Made by a program: the position numbers and the translations under genes. The notes under the pieces were generated by a model. The model worked only from the letters and a program-made list of their open reading frames with translations, did no database searches and was not told the DNA's origin. A stretch of DNA of 64,000 nucleotides from positions 526,831 to 590,830 of the forward strand of contig CAUYUJ010022093.1 in assembly GCA_963575745.1 (NCBI GenBank), in the 5' to 3' direction. Shown in pieces: positions 54,301 to 64,000 of this stretch; the stretch's first letter is position 1; the number at the start of each line of letters is the position of its first letter. Source of the DNA: Prorocentrum cordatum. Lineage: Eukaryota > Sar > Dinophyceae > Prorocentrales > Prorocentraceae.

Positions 54301-56274
54301 CTGCAGGGGCCAGGCCGGGGAGTTCCCCGCCCGCTGCGAGCTGGATCCAGCTCGTAGCGAACGGACCAAGACAGGAGGGCGAGGGAGGGGAAGGGCGTTG
54401 AAAAGCCCGCACCTCCTCGCGCTGCGAAGAAACCACGGCAGAAGGCCTTCGGCAGCTTTCGCCCTCTGGGGGGCCTTGCGGGGCCTCGGGACCGTCAGCA
54501 GAACGAGCCATCGTGAGGTCCATACCTCCAGGGGCCCACGTCGTGAAAAAAAGACGACGTCGGAGATCTGAGGTCGGTCAAGTTTCAGATTCTACGCGCG
54601 CGGCAGATCTCTCGCGCGCCTGCGTGTGCGAGAATCTTCCCCACGTGGCCCTTTTGGATCCCATGGGACACCCCCTGGGTCCAGATCTTTGGGAAGGGTG
54701 GGCGGTGCTAGCTACACTGGAGGCGGCGGCTACACCGACTCGCGAAATCGGATGGGATCGAAACCTCCATCGAATGGGGCTGCGCCGGCATGGAATCAGA
54801 TAGAACCAGATCGTATCGGCCGCGCCAAGATGCATAACAACGCCATGCCAACATCGGACTACGACACTTCGCTGGGAAAACGAAATAGACTTGGATCGAG
54901 CCGGCTGGAATCACTATCGAACAGGATCCACCGCGAAGTTATCGTCGGAAGCCAGGTCAGCTCACCAGCGGCCTTCGCCTGAAAGGACCTACGCTATCGG
55001 CCTCTTCTGTGCTGGCCCCAACCTGTCAACAAGGCTCCAAGGGGCCCTCCAAAGCCCAGAACTCGGCACCCAAGAGTGCCCCGAGACACACCCCCCTGAG
55101 GCCTCAAAGATGCCGCAGATGAGCATCGCAAAAACGGAAAATCAACAGCCATGCAACGCTACGATCACGCCACACATCCTGGAGCTGCGTCCCACGCGGC
55201 CTCCAAGAAAGCCCCACCAAGCTCGTGCGGGAGAGCTCGATCGACACATCCTGTGTGCCTTTCAACGCCGAATGTGCACGCTTAATTATGCCCCAGAGAC
55301 TTTGGTATGTGTCGGCGTGCGGTATCCCTCGCACTCGGAGTCTACATGACACACCTCGTAGTGTGCCAGCGCCTCCACGCCACAGTGCTTCCAGCGGTCC
55401 GGCGGGGACGCACGCGGCGCACCATGACAGCTCCCCAAGGGTCGAGATTGCCCTCTGAGAACGTGCCGGTACACACTATAGGGAGCACGGCTTGCAACGA
55501 ATGCGGCCCTGTCTCTTCAATCTCCGAGCACGGCGGCAATCTGTGTGTCGACGGCAGGGAGGGGCACGAAACAAGCAAACACGCGACGAGGGGGGCGGCG
55601 GTCGGAGAAGGTAAGGTGCTTCTCGGAAGAAGGGCCCAAACGCTCAGAAGGCGACTTTCTGGATCCCTCCCATCCCTTCTGACGTGGTGGATCGGGAAGA
55701 CGTAAGACTCGGCTACGGGAGACTCGGGGTGGCCTGACGGGACCATCATAAAAAGGGCGAGACCCAATCTGAAATCTGACGCGTGCTCCTGCTGCAAGCG
55801 TCCCACGAAAACTCGTCCGTCAGAATCCATGACTTGCTCGTCTACAAAAAAAGGTGGCAAACCCGCGTTCTGGCTTACTCGGGTCTTACGTTTCCCCGAG
55901 AGGAACGATAAGGGGGGTACCAGCTCAGTTCGGACTCTATGTCGGGGGCGCATCGCCCAACCATCGGCGACACTTCGCCGACAGCTAGGCGATGCGCCCT
56001 CCGACAGCGAGTCCGCCCCGACAGCTAGGCGATGCGCCCCCCGACAGCTAAGCGATGCGCCCCCCGACAGCTAGGCGATCCGCCCCCCTCCTGGGCGGGG
56101 TGGGCTATTCAGACCCCTGTCGGCGATCAACAGGCGATTGGGGCCGATGCACCCCCCTCCGCAGCCCATCGATCCCGACCGCAGCCCCTGATCTGAGGCC
56201 TCGACCGCCCTCTCTCGAAGGCTGCCCCACCCTTCGATACCCCCTCTTCGGCACGCGGCGAAGACGGGCGCCGC
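54301..56274 (-). other. PPR intron 3 (GC-AG)
   Basis: 1,974 bp. Donor AG/GCGGCG, acceptor CCCCTGCAG. It contains dispersed repeat copy 2 (55689-56165). I see no other gene in it. Confidence 0.5.
55689..56165 (+). repeat. Dispersed repeat, copy 2
   Basis: Same block order and orientation as 11930-12475. This copy has an internal ~27-bp tandem repeat (CCCCGACAGCTAGGCGATGC, 55966-56090, four to five copies) that copy 1 has only once. It lies antisense within PPR intron 3. Confidence 0.75.
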
Positions 56275-56343
56275 CTCAAACTGCGGCTGCAGGCGGAGAT
56301 GGCCGCGTTGCACGTGATGGCGTTCGGCCTGAGAGCGTCGGGC
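56275..56343 (-). CDS. PPR protein, exon 3
   Basis: 69 bp between acceptor CCTGCCAG (56344-56345) and a GC donor (AG/GCGG at 56275/56274). Codes PDALRPNAITCNAAISACSR, the second half of one repeat and the start of the next. The phase fits exon 2 (CG/G gives Arg) and exon 4 (AG/G gives Arg). The TCNAA..AC signature repeats that of exon 2. Confidence 0.7.
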
Positions 56344-57462
56344 CTGGCAGGTGCGCACCCCCCCCGGCGGGGTGCAGCAAGAGGGAGAGCTATCGACAGA
56401 GCCTGCTCCGAGCAGCCGATCGTCGCGGCCACCCGCGCGACGAGCGGTTGGCACTGCTGTCTTGAACCTCAGGTTGATCCGAAGATGGACCCGAGGCTCG
56501 CGAACGTCAACTGACCTTTCCTTTCAGGAGGCTCCTGCTGCGCCCGCGCCCAGGCGTGCGCCAACACCGGTCACCACGACTGCCGAGGATCCCCGTCGCT
56601 ATCCGCGGGCGGGGCATGGCCATCCGGTCCCAGAGCTGGCCATCTGCTCCTCCCGCCCCAGCAGCGGCCACAGTGGCCCGGAGGAGTGCTACCGCCTCAG
56701 CGCCAGAGCCACTCTCCCAACCCCGATTGGCGCTCTCGTTTGGTCGCTGGCCGGGCTCCCCGCTCAGGGATCGCGCCTCCGCTTCAGCGGCGGCCGCCGT
56801 CCCGGCTCAGATCGCCGGTTTCGCGCTCGCGCTGGCCACGCGCCCAGACCTTCGACGCCGTGGTGTTGGCCAGCACGCAGGCCCCAGAAATCTCGACACC
56901 GCCTCTGGGACAGCCTTTCGCCGCGAGCTTTTGTTCGATGGCTACAAAGCCTGGACGGGCCTCGGGAGGCCCAAGTCCACAGAAACTAGAATCCGCTCCC
57001 GAGGACCATCTGGCCAGCCGTGGCGACGAAGACCTCCAGGAACGCCCAGGAACCCCCGAAGCGACGATGATCATGACGACCACGGCGACGATGACTCGGC
57101 GGGGCACGCCCGCCAGTGCTCCCGCCGCACTTGTTCGTGGCAGGAAAAGGAGGACGAGGATGGAGGAGCAGGAGCGGACGGGGGGGGGAGGGCAGGACAG
57201 GAAAGACCATGGATGCTGAAGGACACCGAGAAGGATTATTACGGAAGAGGGCGCAGGAGTTTCATCCTGCTCCGCCGCTTCATGGCTCGTGCGTTCCAGT
57301 GTCCTGGCCAGTCATCGTCTGTCGGCTGTTCCTCCTCCTCCTCCTCCTCCTCCTCCTCCTCCTCCTCCTCCTCCTCACGGCTTCTCTCCTCCTCCTCCTC
57401 CTCCTCCTCCTCCTCCTCCTCCTCCTCCTGCCCGACGAGCTCCCCCAACCAGAGCCCGCTGC
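56344..57462 (-). other. PPR intron 2 (GC-AG)
   Basis: 1,119 bp. The donor CTGCG/GCAGCG is a GC donor, common in dinoflagellates. On the coding strand a GAG tract (plus-strand CTC, 57330-57430) begins about 30 bases after the donor. No gene seen inside. Confidence 0.55.
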
Positions 57463-57559
57463 CGCAGGTCGGCCAGCAGCGCCAGGGCGTGCTCCCACTC
57501 CCCGCCGCCGCCGCACGCGGCCACCGCCGCGTTGCAGGTGATCCTGCTGGGCTGGGCAC
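57463..57559 (-). CDS. PPR protein, exon 2
   Basis: 97 bp. Acceptor CCCTGCAG (57560-57561). Codes PSRITCNAAVAACGGGGEWE then HALALLADLR: a helix A with TCNAA..AC and a helix B with W..ALALL, the usual PPR pattern. The first bases GTGCCCAGC also occur at the exon 1 donor, so the exact junction could shift within that repeat. Confidence 0.75.
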
Positions 57560-57692
57560 CTGCAGGGGACCAGACAGAACATACAGGGCAGGTTTTTAAT
57601 ACATTGGATTTAAAAACATATAGGATTTTGAATACATGGTTAATTCATGAATACCTGTACGCATGGACTCCTCGTTGTTTCTAACACTGAAC

Positions 57693-57752
57693 CCCTGCAT
57701 GTTGAAAACATGATCCGCACGCGGAGCATGTATGAACAACGGCTCTGTACTC
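57693..57752 (+). repeat. Short dispersed repeat, copy 2
   Basis: Matches 19226-19290 over about 60 bp, including ATGATCCGCACGCGGAGCAT. Confidence 0.7.
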
Positions 57753-58323
57753 TGGGACAACAGTCGCCACCCCTTGAATCCTCTGGGGGGGTTGGGCACG
57801 AGCCGTCGGCACGAGTGGAGTGGGGCTGGAGGAAGAGGAGGACGAGGAGGGGGAGGAGGATGCAAGGGGGCGGGATTGGGCAAGCTCCGTCGGAAGGTGA
57901 ATCACCCCCACCCCTCGGTAGATGCCCCACAGTATCGGAGTCACGCCGGCCGAACGACCCCCTCGGCGTGCTGATGCTGAAGGGAGACACTGCTCCTGCA
58001 CAGAAGCGCGCAGACATACCACCTGTTGGTCGCGGCCCGGGCGCTCGCCAGGCGCGGGTTTGCCTAGAAGGGTTGCGCATTGGCCAAGTGGCACCAAGGG
58101 AAAGCGACCGCGGAGGGGGAAGGGGGCTGAAACAGGGCCATGCGCTCAGATCGTGGGGAGCTTTACGCCGCACTGCGGCCCAGCGAAGGAGCAACGCTCA
58201 CCGCTTGACAAAGACGACGCGTGCGGCGCTGGTGCTCCTTGCCGTCCCAGAAGTTGGGAGCAAGGTTTGGTACGGCAGGTCCGTGCCGTGTCGACCCTGG
58301 CGTTGGTTTTTGACACCACGCTG

Positions 58324-58427
58324 GATCGTTCAACCTTGAACGATCGGCCGCTGCCGCAACGTCCGATCGTTCAACATCGACCGATTCTGGGCCGCCGTCG
58401 GCGTTCAACGTTGAACGTCGGCGGCGG
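58324..58427. repeat. Cluster of GTTCAA palindromes
   Basis: GATCGTTCAACCTTGAACGA then TC (58324-58345) is a perfect palindrome around CC. A half copy GATCGTTCAA follows at 58365. CGTTCAACGTTGAACG (58402-58417) is a perfect 16-bp palindrome inside a 36-bp imperfect one. Confidence 0.8.
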
Positions 58428-58904
58428 GGTCGCCGCCGGTCGACACGACGCGAACCTACCGTAACACAGCCACGCGGACAGAGGACCCCTGTTGTGGTGT
58501 GTGTGTGTGGGGGCATACTGTAACAGTGCGCCCCCTCCAGACGTGTGGGTCTGGCACCAGAGACTGCGGGGCCTGGACGCACTTCGAGGCTGGATTCCTC
58601 CTCCGTCCCTGCTCCTCCATACTCCCCCCACTGAAGGGGCCCTGGGACACACACATAAATACACACAAATAACAGGATTCCCTATATATTTTCCAAATAT
58701 TTCCTGGGTTTTCGTCTTCCCCCCCACTTCCCATATTTTCCCATATCTTCTGGGAGTCGAAGATTAATTGTGTCAGTGTGTTTTTTTCCCCTCCTGACAC
58801 ACTCCTGGCTCGAGAGCTAAACCGTGTTTTTTGTCTTCGTTTTGTTGGCGTGCTCCTCCCTCCCTGTCTTCTTTCTTCGGGGATGGACAGACCGTCCCGG
58901 CATT

Positions 58905-59077
58905 CCTATAGTCCTACCACGAAATTTTCTTAGAACCCAGATATGTTCTACAAATACATTGTTCTTAGAACATGAACCCGATGTGTTAAATCACGACAGC
59001 CCCAACCAAAAATGTTCTAAGAACATTTCGTGGGAACCACAAAAGGTTCTTAGAACATTGCTTGGTGGGGCTATAGG
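58905..59077. mobile_element. MITE with TTCTTAGAAC motifs (173 bp)
   Basis: About 33-bp inverted termini, CCTATAGTCCTACCACGAAA at left and its near complement ending GTGGGGCTATAGG at right. The interior has several palindromic TGTTCTTAGAACA copies. No clear target duplication. Confidence 0.65.
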
Positions 59078-59079
59078 CG

Positions 59080-60005
59080 AGCCGGGACGCTTCGCCACTG
59101 CTTGATTTCTGCCTTTGATGCAAACAGAAATCAAAACGACAACGGTCCGCGATGTCGCCGTCCGCGATGTCGCCGGAACACTGTTTCGCTCGAGCCCTGA
59201 TGCGGACAGAAGGCGCCCGCAGTTCTCGCCCACGTCCTCGGATTCTCTGGGGGTGGGGCCTCCCAGGGGTCCCTCGCGGCCACGCCTGGACGCAGCTCGA
59301 GGAGTGCCTGCTCTCATGCTGTCGCGGCGCAGGCGGTCGCTCCGCGCGGGGGGCCCCCTTGGGTGGCGCGCTGGCGCATCGGCACCATGGAGGCGGCGAG
59401 GAGGGTAAGGCAGCGCCTGACGTCATGCGCCGCGCAAGCGCTGCAGGGTGGAGCGGGAGCGCCCACGGTCCTGGACCGGTGGAACTCTGCACACGCGGCA
59501 TCACTGGCGCTCACCGGGCGGACGCCGGGAGTCGGAGAGTTGGGGCCGGGAGCTGGAGGAGAGTTGGGGCCCGGGATTTGAGAGAGCGGAGTGGAGTCGG
59601 AAAGTCGGGAGCCCGAGTCAGAAGGATGGGCCGCGGAGGGGAGGCTGAGGAGCTGGCAAGGGGCAAGGGCGGACTCCAAGAGCGGTCCGGGATGCGACGC
59701 CGAACGGGTCCTGGGCGAGGCCCCTCCAGGCCACCCGCCCGCAGCAGGCAGAGCAGACGCGTGTGATCGGGAGGTGGCGGTCGCAGAGCTCGGTCTGCCC
59801 ACAGCTCCATGCACGCGCCACTCGGGTCGGACGAAAGGAGGGGGGAGATAGAGAGGGGGGAATCAGCGATTCAGCTCACGTGGCTGGCTTTCCCTGCGCA
59901 TCCTGGCGCGGGAGGCGGCCATGTATCTATAGGAGGTGGCCCAGCGGCGCAGCCGAAGCCAACTGCACGCAGCAGATTCCAGTCGTACTCCCCCAGACCT
60001 CCCAA
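59080..60005. other. No gene seen
   Basis: Inside the presumed PPR intron 1. GC-rich; frames on both strands are unrecognised. Confidence 0.4.
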
Positions 60006-60007
60006 TC

Positions 60008-60048
60008 CCTCCTCCTCCTCCTCCTCCTCCTCCTCCTCCTCCTCCTGG
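60008..60048. repeat. (CTC)n tract
   Basis: About 40 bp of CTC. Confidence 0.85.
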
Positions 60049-60879
60049 GCCTGGGCCACGCCCGGCCTGAGACACTGTCAAAACATTCGGCTCGTCACGC
60101 CATTCACAGGGACACGACGCTCGCCTGTCGACCTGCCCTCCGGTGGTATGCAGCCCGTGGCAATTGCGGCGGCCTCGGGGGCGAGGGCTGCCGCGGTACA
60201 CACATCTGTCGGTCGCGTCGCGAGGATCCCTCTCGCACGACCTCGGACATCAAAAGGCATGGACAGCGGTGGAAGGAGATGTTGGGTGCAGTGCTGCGAA
60301 CGCATCGGGGAGCCCAGGGGCAGAGTGCACTTCAGAGCACGCCACTCGCGCACGCAAGAATTATAGCCCGAGATCGAAGCTCTATTGAGCTCCGAAAAGG
60401 GGCTCAGCGCCCAAAATCTCCTCGCGCCCCTCAAGCTGCCCGGAGTCCAGCTTGGCTTCCCGCCATACGTTTTTTGAGTACCACTGCGAACCACAAGAGG
60501 CAATGCACGCGCGGTCGTGCTGGTCTACAACGCCATCGGATGCACATTGCCGGAGGAGGACTCCCCAACAACAATCTTTGAGCCGCCGACCCTGTCGGCG
60601 CGTGTGAGGGGCTTCTCCGCTCGAGCCGTTGTCGCCGTCATTCGTTCATCGTCGTCTCTGTCCTTTTTCCCTGCGCTTTCCTTTTTCCTGTGCCCGTCGC
60701 CGCTCCTCTCTCTTTTCCTGGGCTCTCCTCCCCAATCGCGTCAGCCAAACGAAATTGAGCAACGTCGTCATACACTCGAAGAGAAGCCCCTTCCCTTGGA
60801 TCCCGCCCCCGCCGGGAGGGGATGGGGGGGGTCCCAGGTCTGGCCCCAGGTCCGGACCCGGGGCCGCCCCAGGCCAGTT

Positions 60880-62200
60880 ACGCTTCCCCATTTAGGGGCT
60901 CCCAGGCCAAAGAAAAAGCCTCAAGACGGGCCAGAGGTGCCCCACAGACTCCCCAAAAAGTCCACGAGCGCCCCGAATTGCCGAACGATTTGTCCAAGAC
61001 GCCTTGACGGCCTTCCGACGGCCCAAAGAAGCCTACAGGAGCAGTCCTAAGAGTGCCTCAAAAACCAAATTCGTATATTTTCCAATCGTTCTTTCATCAG
61101 TTCGGCGTTCTCGCCTCTCCCACTTCCCCACGCTCCAAGACGGCCCAAGCGGCCTCCCAGATCGCCCCCAGACAGCCCTAGAAGGCTCCACGAGCGAACC
61201 AAAACGGCCCAAGAGGGTCCCGAGACGGCCCCGAGACGGTGCTGAGACGACGGACCAAAACAGACATTTCGAGCCCTCCGCCCCGAGGGCTCCCAGGAGA
61301 AACCAAGAGGCCCCCCAAAGGCCCCCAAGAAGCCCCGAAGAGACCCCATGCTACCGAGAGGCTCCCGGGAAGCCCCAACAGGGCCCCAAGAGGCTCCCAA
61401 GAGACCCCTACCCTGTCCCCCGAGGCCCCTAAGAGCGTTTCGACCAGACCCCAAGAAGCATCCCTGAGGACTCTGACCCACGTCGGCGACGTCGTCGGCG
61501 GCAGCCCGACGGCGTCTACATAGTAAAGTGGTTGCCGCGCTGCCCGTTGTCGTGGTGGCCGCACACAACCCCCATCCTGGTAGATGGTGAATCCATGGCG
61601 TCTCCTCCGCCATCCAGCTTCTCACCCCTCCTCCTCGTAATTGTCTTCCCTCCTTCCTCATTGCCCCCCTTCCCCTTCACCTCCTCCGTCCCCCTCTCCT
61701 CCTCCCTCCAATTCCTGCTGCTCCTCCCAGTTCTCTCCCCCCCTTCTCCTGTCTCCCTTCACCTCCTCCCTCCCTTCTCCTTCCTCCTCCCTCCTCATTC
61801 TCCCCCTCCCTCGTCATTTGTATCCCTACTCCTCGTCACCCAGTCCGTCGGAGGTCTGGGGAAGAGGAGGAGCAGGAGAAGCAGGCGATAAAGATAGTCG
61901 GTCCTCCTCCTCCTCCTCCTCCTCCTCCTCCTCGTCTTCCCCCCTCCCGAAGAGCATCAGGACGAGGTTGGTTAAGGTGTTCGATATTTTTCGACGCTCC
62001 AAAACGGCCAAGGAAGCCCCCCAAATCGCCCGAAGACGACCCAAGAGCCTGCCAAAAGCGCTCCAAAACAGTCCAAGACGGCCCCAAATAAGTACGGCCC
62101 GAGACGGCCCCAATCTACTCTTGAGAGAGAATTCACCAAACGGCATTTCCAGCCTTCCACCCCAAGAGGCTCCCAAGAGGCTCCCAATCAGAGATTTCCC
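60880..62200. repeat. CCCAAGAGG degenerate repeat
   Basis: Decamers of GCCCCAAGAGG type, the reverse complement of the 8.3-9.8 kb repeat. Main blocks are 61130-61450 and 61990-62190, separated by a CCTCCC pyrimidine stretch (61620-61850) and a CTC tract (61903-61932). Confidence 0.75.
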
Positions 62201-62286
62201 GTAGTTTTTGTTAATATTTGCATCGTCGCTGTCTTCGTCTTCGTCGTCGTCCTTCAGGCCTTCGAAATAGTTGAGCTACCCTTGAG

Positions 62287-63040
62287 TAGGCAAAATAATG
62301 TCACAAACATGCGTAAGCTGGCGGTGGTCCGCGCGGATTTCTCGAGTCGGCGCGGGCCCCCCCCCCTCGCCACCCCTTCCCCAGAGCTCCTTATTGGGCC
62401 ACGAAACTTGTGAGGGGTGTGCCAAAATAGGGCGGCACCGCCATGCGGACGGCGCCACTGGACCTTGGGTGGAGCTGCCTATGAGGCCACGAAACGTGTG
62501 AGGGGAATGCCGAAATGGGGCGGCGCCGCCATGCGGACGGCGCCACTGGGACCGTAGGTGGAGCTCCTTATTGGGACACGAAGCGTGTGAGGGGTGTGCC
62601 GACATGGGACGGCGCCGCCATGCGAACTGCGCCGCTGGGACCCTAGATGGAGCTCCCTATGGGGCCACGAAGCGTGTGAGGGGTGTGCCGACATGGGGCG
62701 GCGCCGCCATGCGGACGGCGCCACTGGGACCTTAGATGGAGCCCCCAAATGGGGCCACGAAACGTGTGAGGGGCGCGCCGACATGCGCACGGTGCCACTG
62801 GGACCGTAGGTGGAGCTCTCTATGGGACACGAAACGCATGACGGGTGTGCCGAAATTGGGCGGCGCCGCCATGCGGACGGCGCCACTGGGACCTTGAGTG
62901 GAGTTCCCTGTGGGGCCACGAAACGTGAGAGGGGTGTGCCGAAATGGGGCGCCACCTCGAAAGTGCCGCCCGAAGAGGGGCGAAGCAAAAGGCCCAGCGC
63001 CGACCCGAGAAATCCGCACGCACGCTCGAGAGCTTCTGTG
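62287..63040. mobile_element. Foldback element, copy 3, carrying an ~88-bp satellite
   Basis: The left arm has TCCGCGCGGATTTCTCGAGT and CGGCGC (62328-62358). The right arm carries GCGCCGACCCGAGAAATCC then GCACGC (62991-63024), the complement. Between them are about seven copies of an 84-90 bp repeat (62390-62945), each with GCCACGAAACGTGTGAGGGG. This unit is the inverse of the 44.7-kb satellite. The outer ends are diverged, so limits are approximate. Confidence 0.7.
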
Positions 63041-63928
63041 AGGCGATGCCTCTTCGCCTCCTCTCGTGCGCGCGCGATCTTCTTTTCGGGCGCCACCTAA
63101 CCGACCCCTAGCAAACCATCCACTTTCGTGACGTCATCCTCGCCTTTCGAGCTCCCCTCCGGCCGCATGCATGCGCCTTGGGACGAGGGAAGGAGGACGT
63201 CACTTAAGGGGATGGTTGACTCGGGGTCGGTCAGGCTGCCCCTGATCCTCGGGCCCCCGCGAGAGAAAAAGCGCAGGGGTGGACAGCAGGGAAAAGGCAG
63301 AGGGGTGGATTGGGAATGGACGCCTCATTGGGATCCGCGCAGAGGGGGCCGGATCGCGCCCCAACTTGAATGCATCCTCGGTGCACCAGCAACGTCGGCG
63401 ATGCATCGATGACGTCGGCATGCAGGAGATCGGGCGATCGGGCTCCAGCACGCCGCGTCGCCGATGCCTCGGCGAGGCGGCGCCGTCTCCCGACGCCATC
63501 TGCGGCCAGGACCTTTTGCTCAGCGTGCCGCCGCGGCGGCCCCGGCGACCTGAGAGCGGATAGCGCTCCGCTCCACTCCGCGGGGCGGCACGCCGGGGAA
63601 AGCTTGGGATGTTGACGACCCGGGGCCAAGACGTGGACAGCGTGCCGCGCCGGAGCGCGGTGGGCCAGCACCGGCGCGGCGACACCCTTTTACAAGCGCA
63701 AGCGGGCCCCCCTGGCGAAAACGCCAGAGAAGAGGGGGAGGGGAGGGGGAGGAGGAGAGGCGAGGGGGGGACATCGGCCAAATACGGCGGCCCCGGCCGC
63801 GCCTCGAGCCGCCAGGCCAGAGTTCCCGACCGCACTCCAGCCCCATGCGGGAGGCCTGGATGGAAGCACACCCCGGGAGGGCCAGGGGCTCGGGGAAGAG
63901 GCAGGAGGGGGGAGTCGGCGCTGGGCAC
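63041..63928. other. No gene seen
   Basis: Intronic DNA upstream of PPR exon 1 in window coordinates. A GATGACGTCGGCATGC-type stretch at 63395-63425, no gene. Confidence 0.4.
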
Positions 63929-64000
63929 CGCTCCGCCGCAGCCGCGCCAGCAGCGCCAGCGCGAGGCCCCACCGCGCCCCCTTCTCGCAGGCGCTGATGG
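63929..64000 (-). CDS. PPR protein, exon 1 in window (partial)
   Basis: Runs off the window edge. Reads ISACEKGARWGLALALLARL then RRSG, the classic C-terminal half of a dinoflagellate PPR repeat (ISACEKG..W..ALALL). PPR proteins bind organelle RNA base by base and act in its cleavage, editing or stability, so the product probably works in the plastid or mitochondrion. The targeting sequence would lie beyond the window. Joined to exon 2 it gives exactly 35 residues between equivalent cysteines. Confidence 0.75.

Larger units (their letters stand above)
57560..63928 (-). other. PPR intron 1 (GT-AG, 6.4 kb)
   Basis: Donor G/GTGCCC at 63929/63928, acceptor CTGCAG at 57560. It holds a MITE (58905-59077), palindromes (58324-58427), a CTC tract, degenerate CCCAAGAGG repeats and a foldback element. 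The length and content make this the least certain of the three introns, but the joined frame is exact. Confidence 0.45.

Noticed and set aside
1-64000. CRISPR arrays, bacterial operons, ribosome binding sites and rRNA or tRNA genes
   Set aside because: Tandem repeats here have no unique spacers of constant length. The genome is eukaryotic, and I found no convincing tRNA or rRNA sequence by eye; a covariance-model scan would be decisive.

Overview
The window looks like dinoflagellate nuclear DNA. It is GC-rich, almost empty of genes and packed with simple repeats and satellites. It carries pentatricopeptide-repeat (PPR) exons split by GC-AG type introns, a near-complete relict of the dinoflagellate spliced-leader sequence, and LINE retrotransposons of the kind common in these genomes. 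Species cannot be fixed from the sequence. There is one 100-base assembly gap at 43411-43510.

Layout. 1-10 kb holds trinucleotide (ATC/CGC), CA/TG and CTC microsatellites and a degenerate GCCTCTTGGG repeat that forms a ~310-bp tandem array. About 10.6-11.6 kb (minus) is a broken gene for a multi-membrane-segment protein with a PAS-like tail. 13.7-19.2 kb is three copies of a composite satellite, each bounded by the same 12-bp inverted repeat. 19.67 kb has the spliced-leader relict, and 20.8-21.4 kb two exons of an unknown plus-strand gene. 21.7-29.0 kb is the best gene-bearing piece: a LINE with ORF1 and an ORF2 (endonuclease, RT, RNase H) that stays in one frame over 2,024 codons but has two nonsense codons. 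29-36 kb is simple repeats plus small inverted-repeat elements, 37.6-38.9 kb a diverged satellite, 38.9-40.1 kb a LINE 3-prime remnant, 40-43.4 kb featureless GC-rich DNA, 44-45.8 kb a 90-bp satellite nested in a 27-bp satellite, and 46.1-47.5 kb a decayed LINE RT on the minus strand. 48-53 kb contains two inverted-repeat elements, one loaded with sixteen 101-bp repeats. 54.2-64 kb is the minus-strand PPR gene, whose long introns contain more mobile DNA.

How it fits together. The only cellular genes with real support are the PPR gene (four exons; the 35-residue period is exact across three predicted splice junctions) and, more weakly, the two-exon gene at 20.8 kb. Almost everything else is mobile or tandem DNA. 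The recurring theme is tandem arrays sitting inside terminal-inverted-repeat units: a 101-bp array in an element with a perfect 8-bp target duplication, an ~88-bp array inside a foldback element, and GAGGCT satellites inside 12-bp inverted repeats. This suggests that non-autonomous DNA elements disperse satellites here. Many of the long open frames are stop-free simple repeats, not genes.
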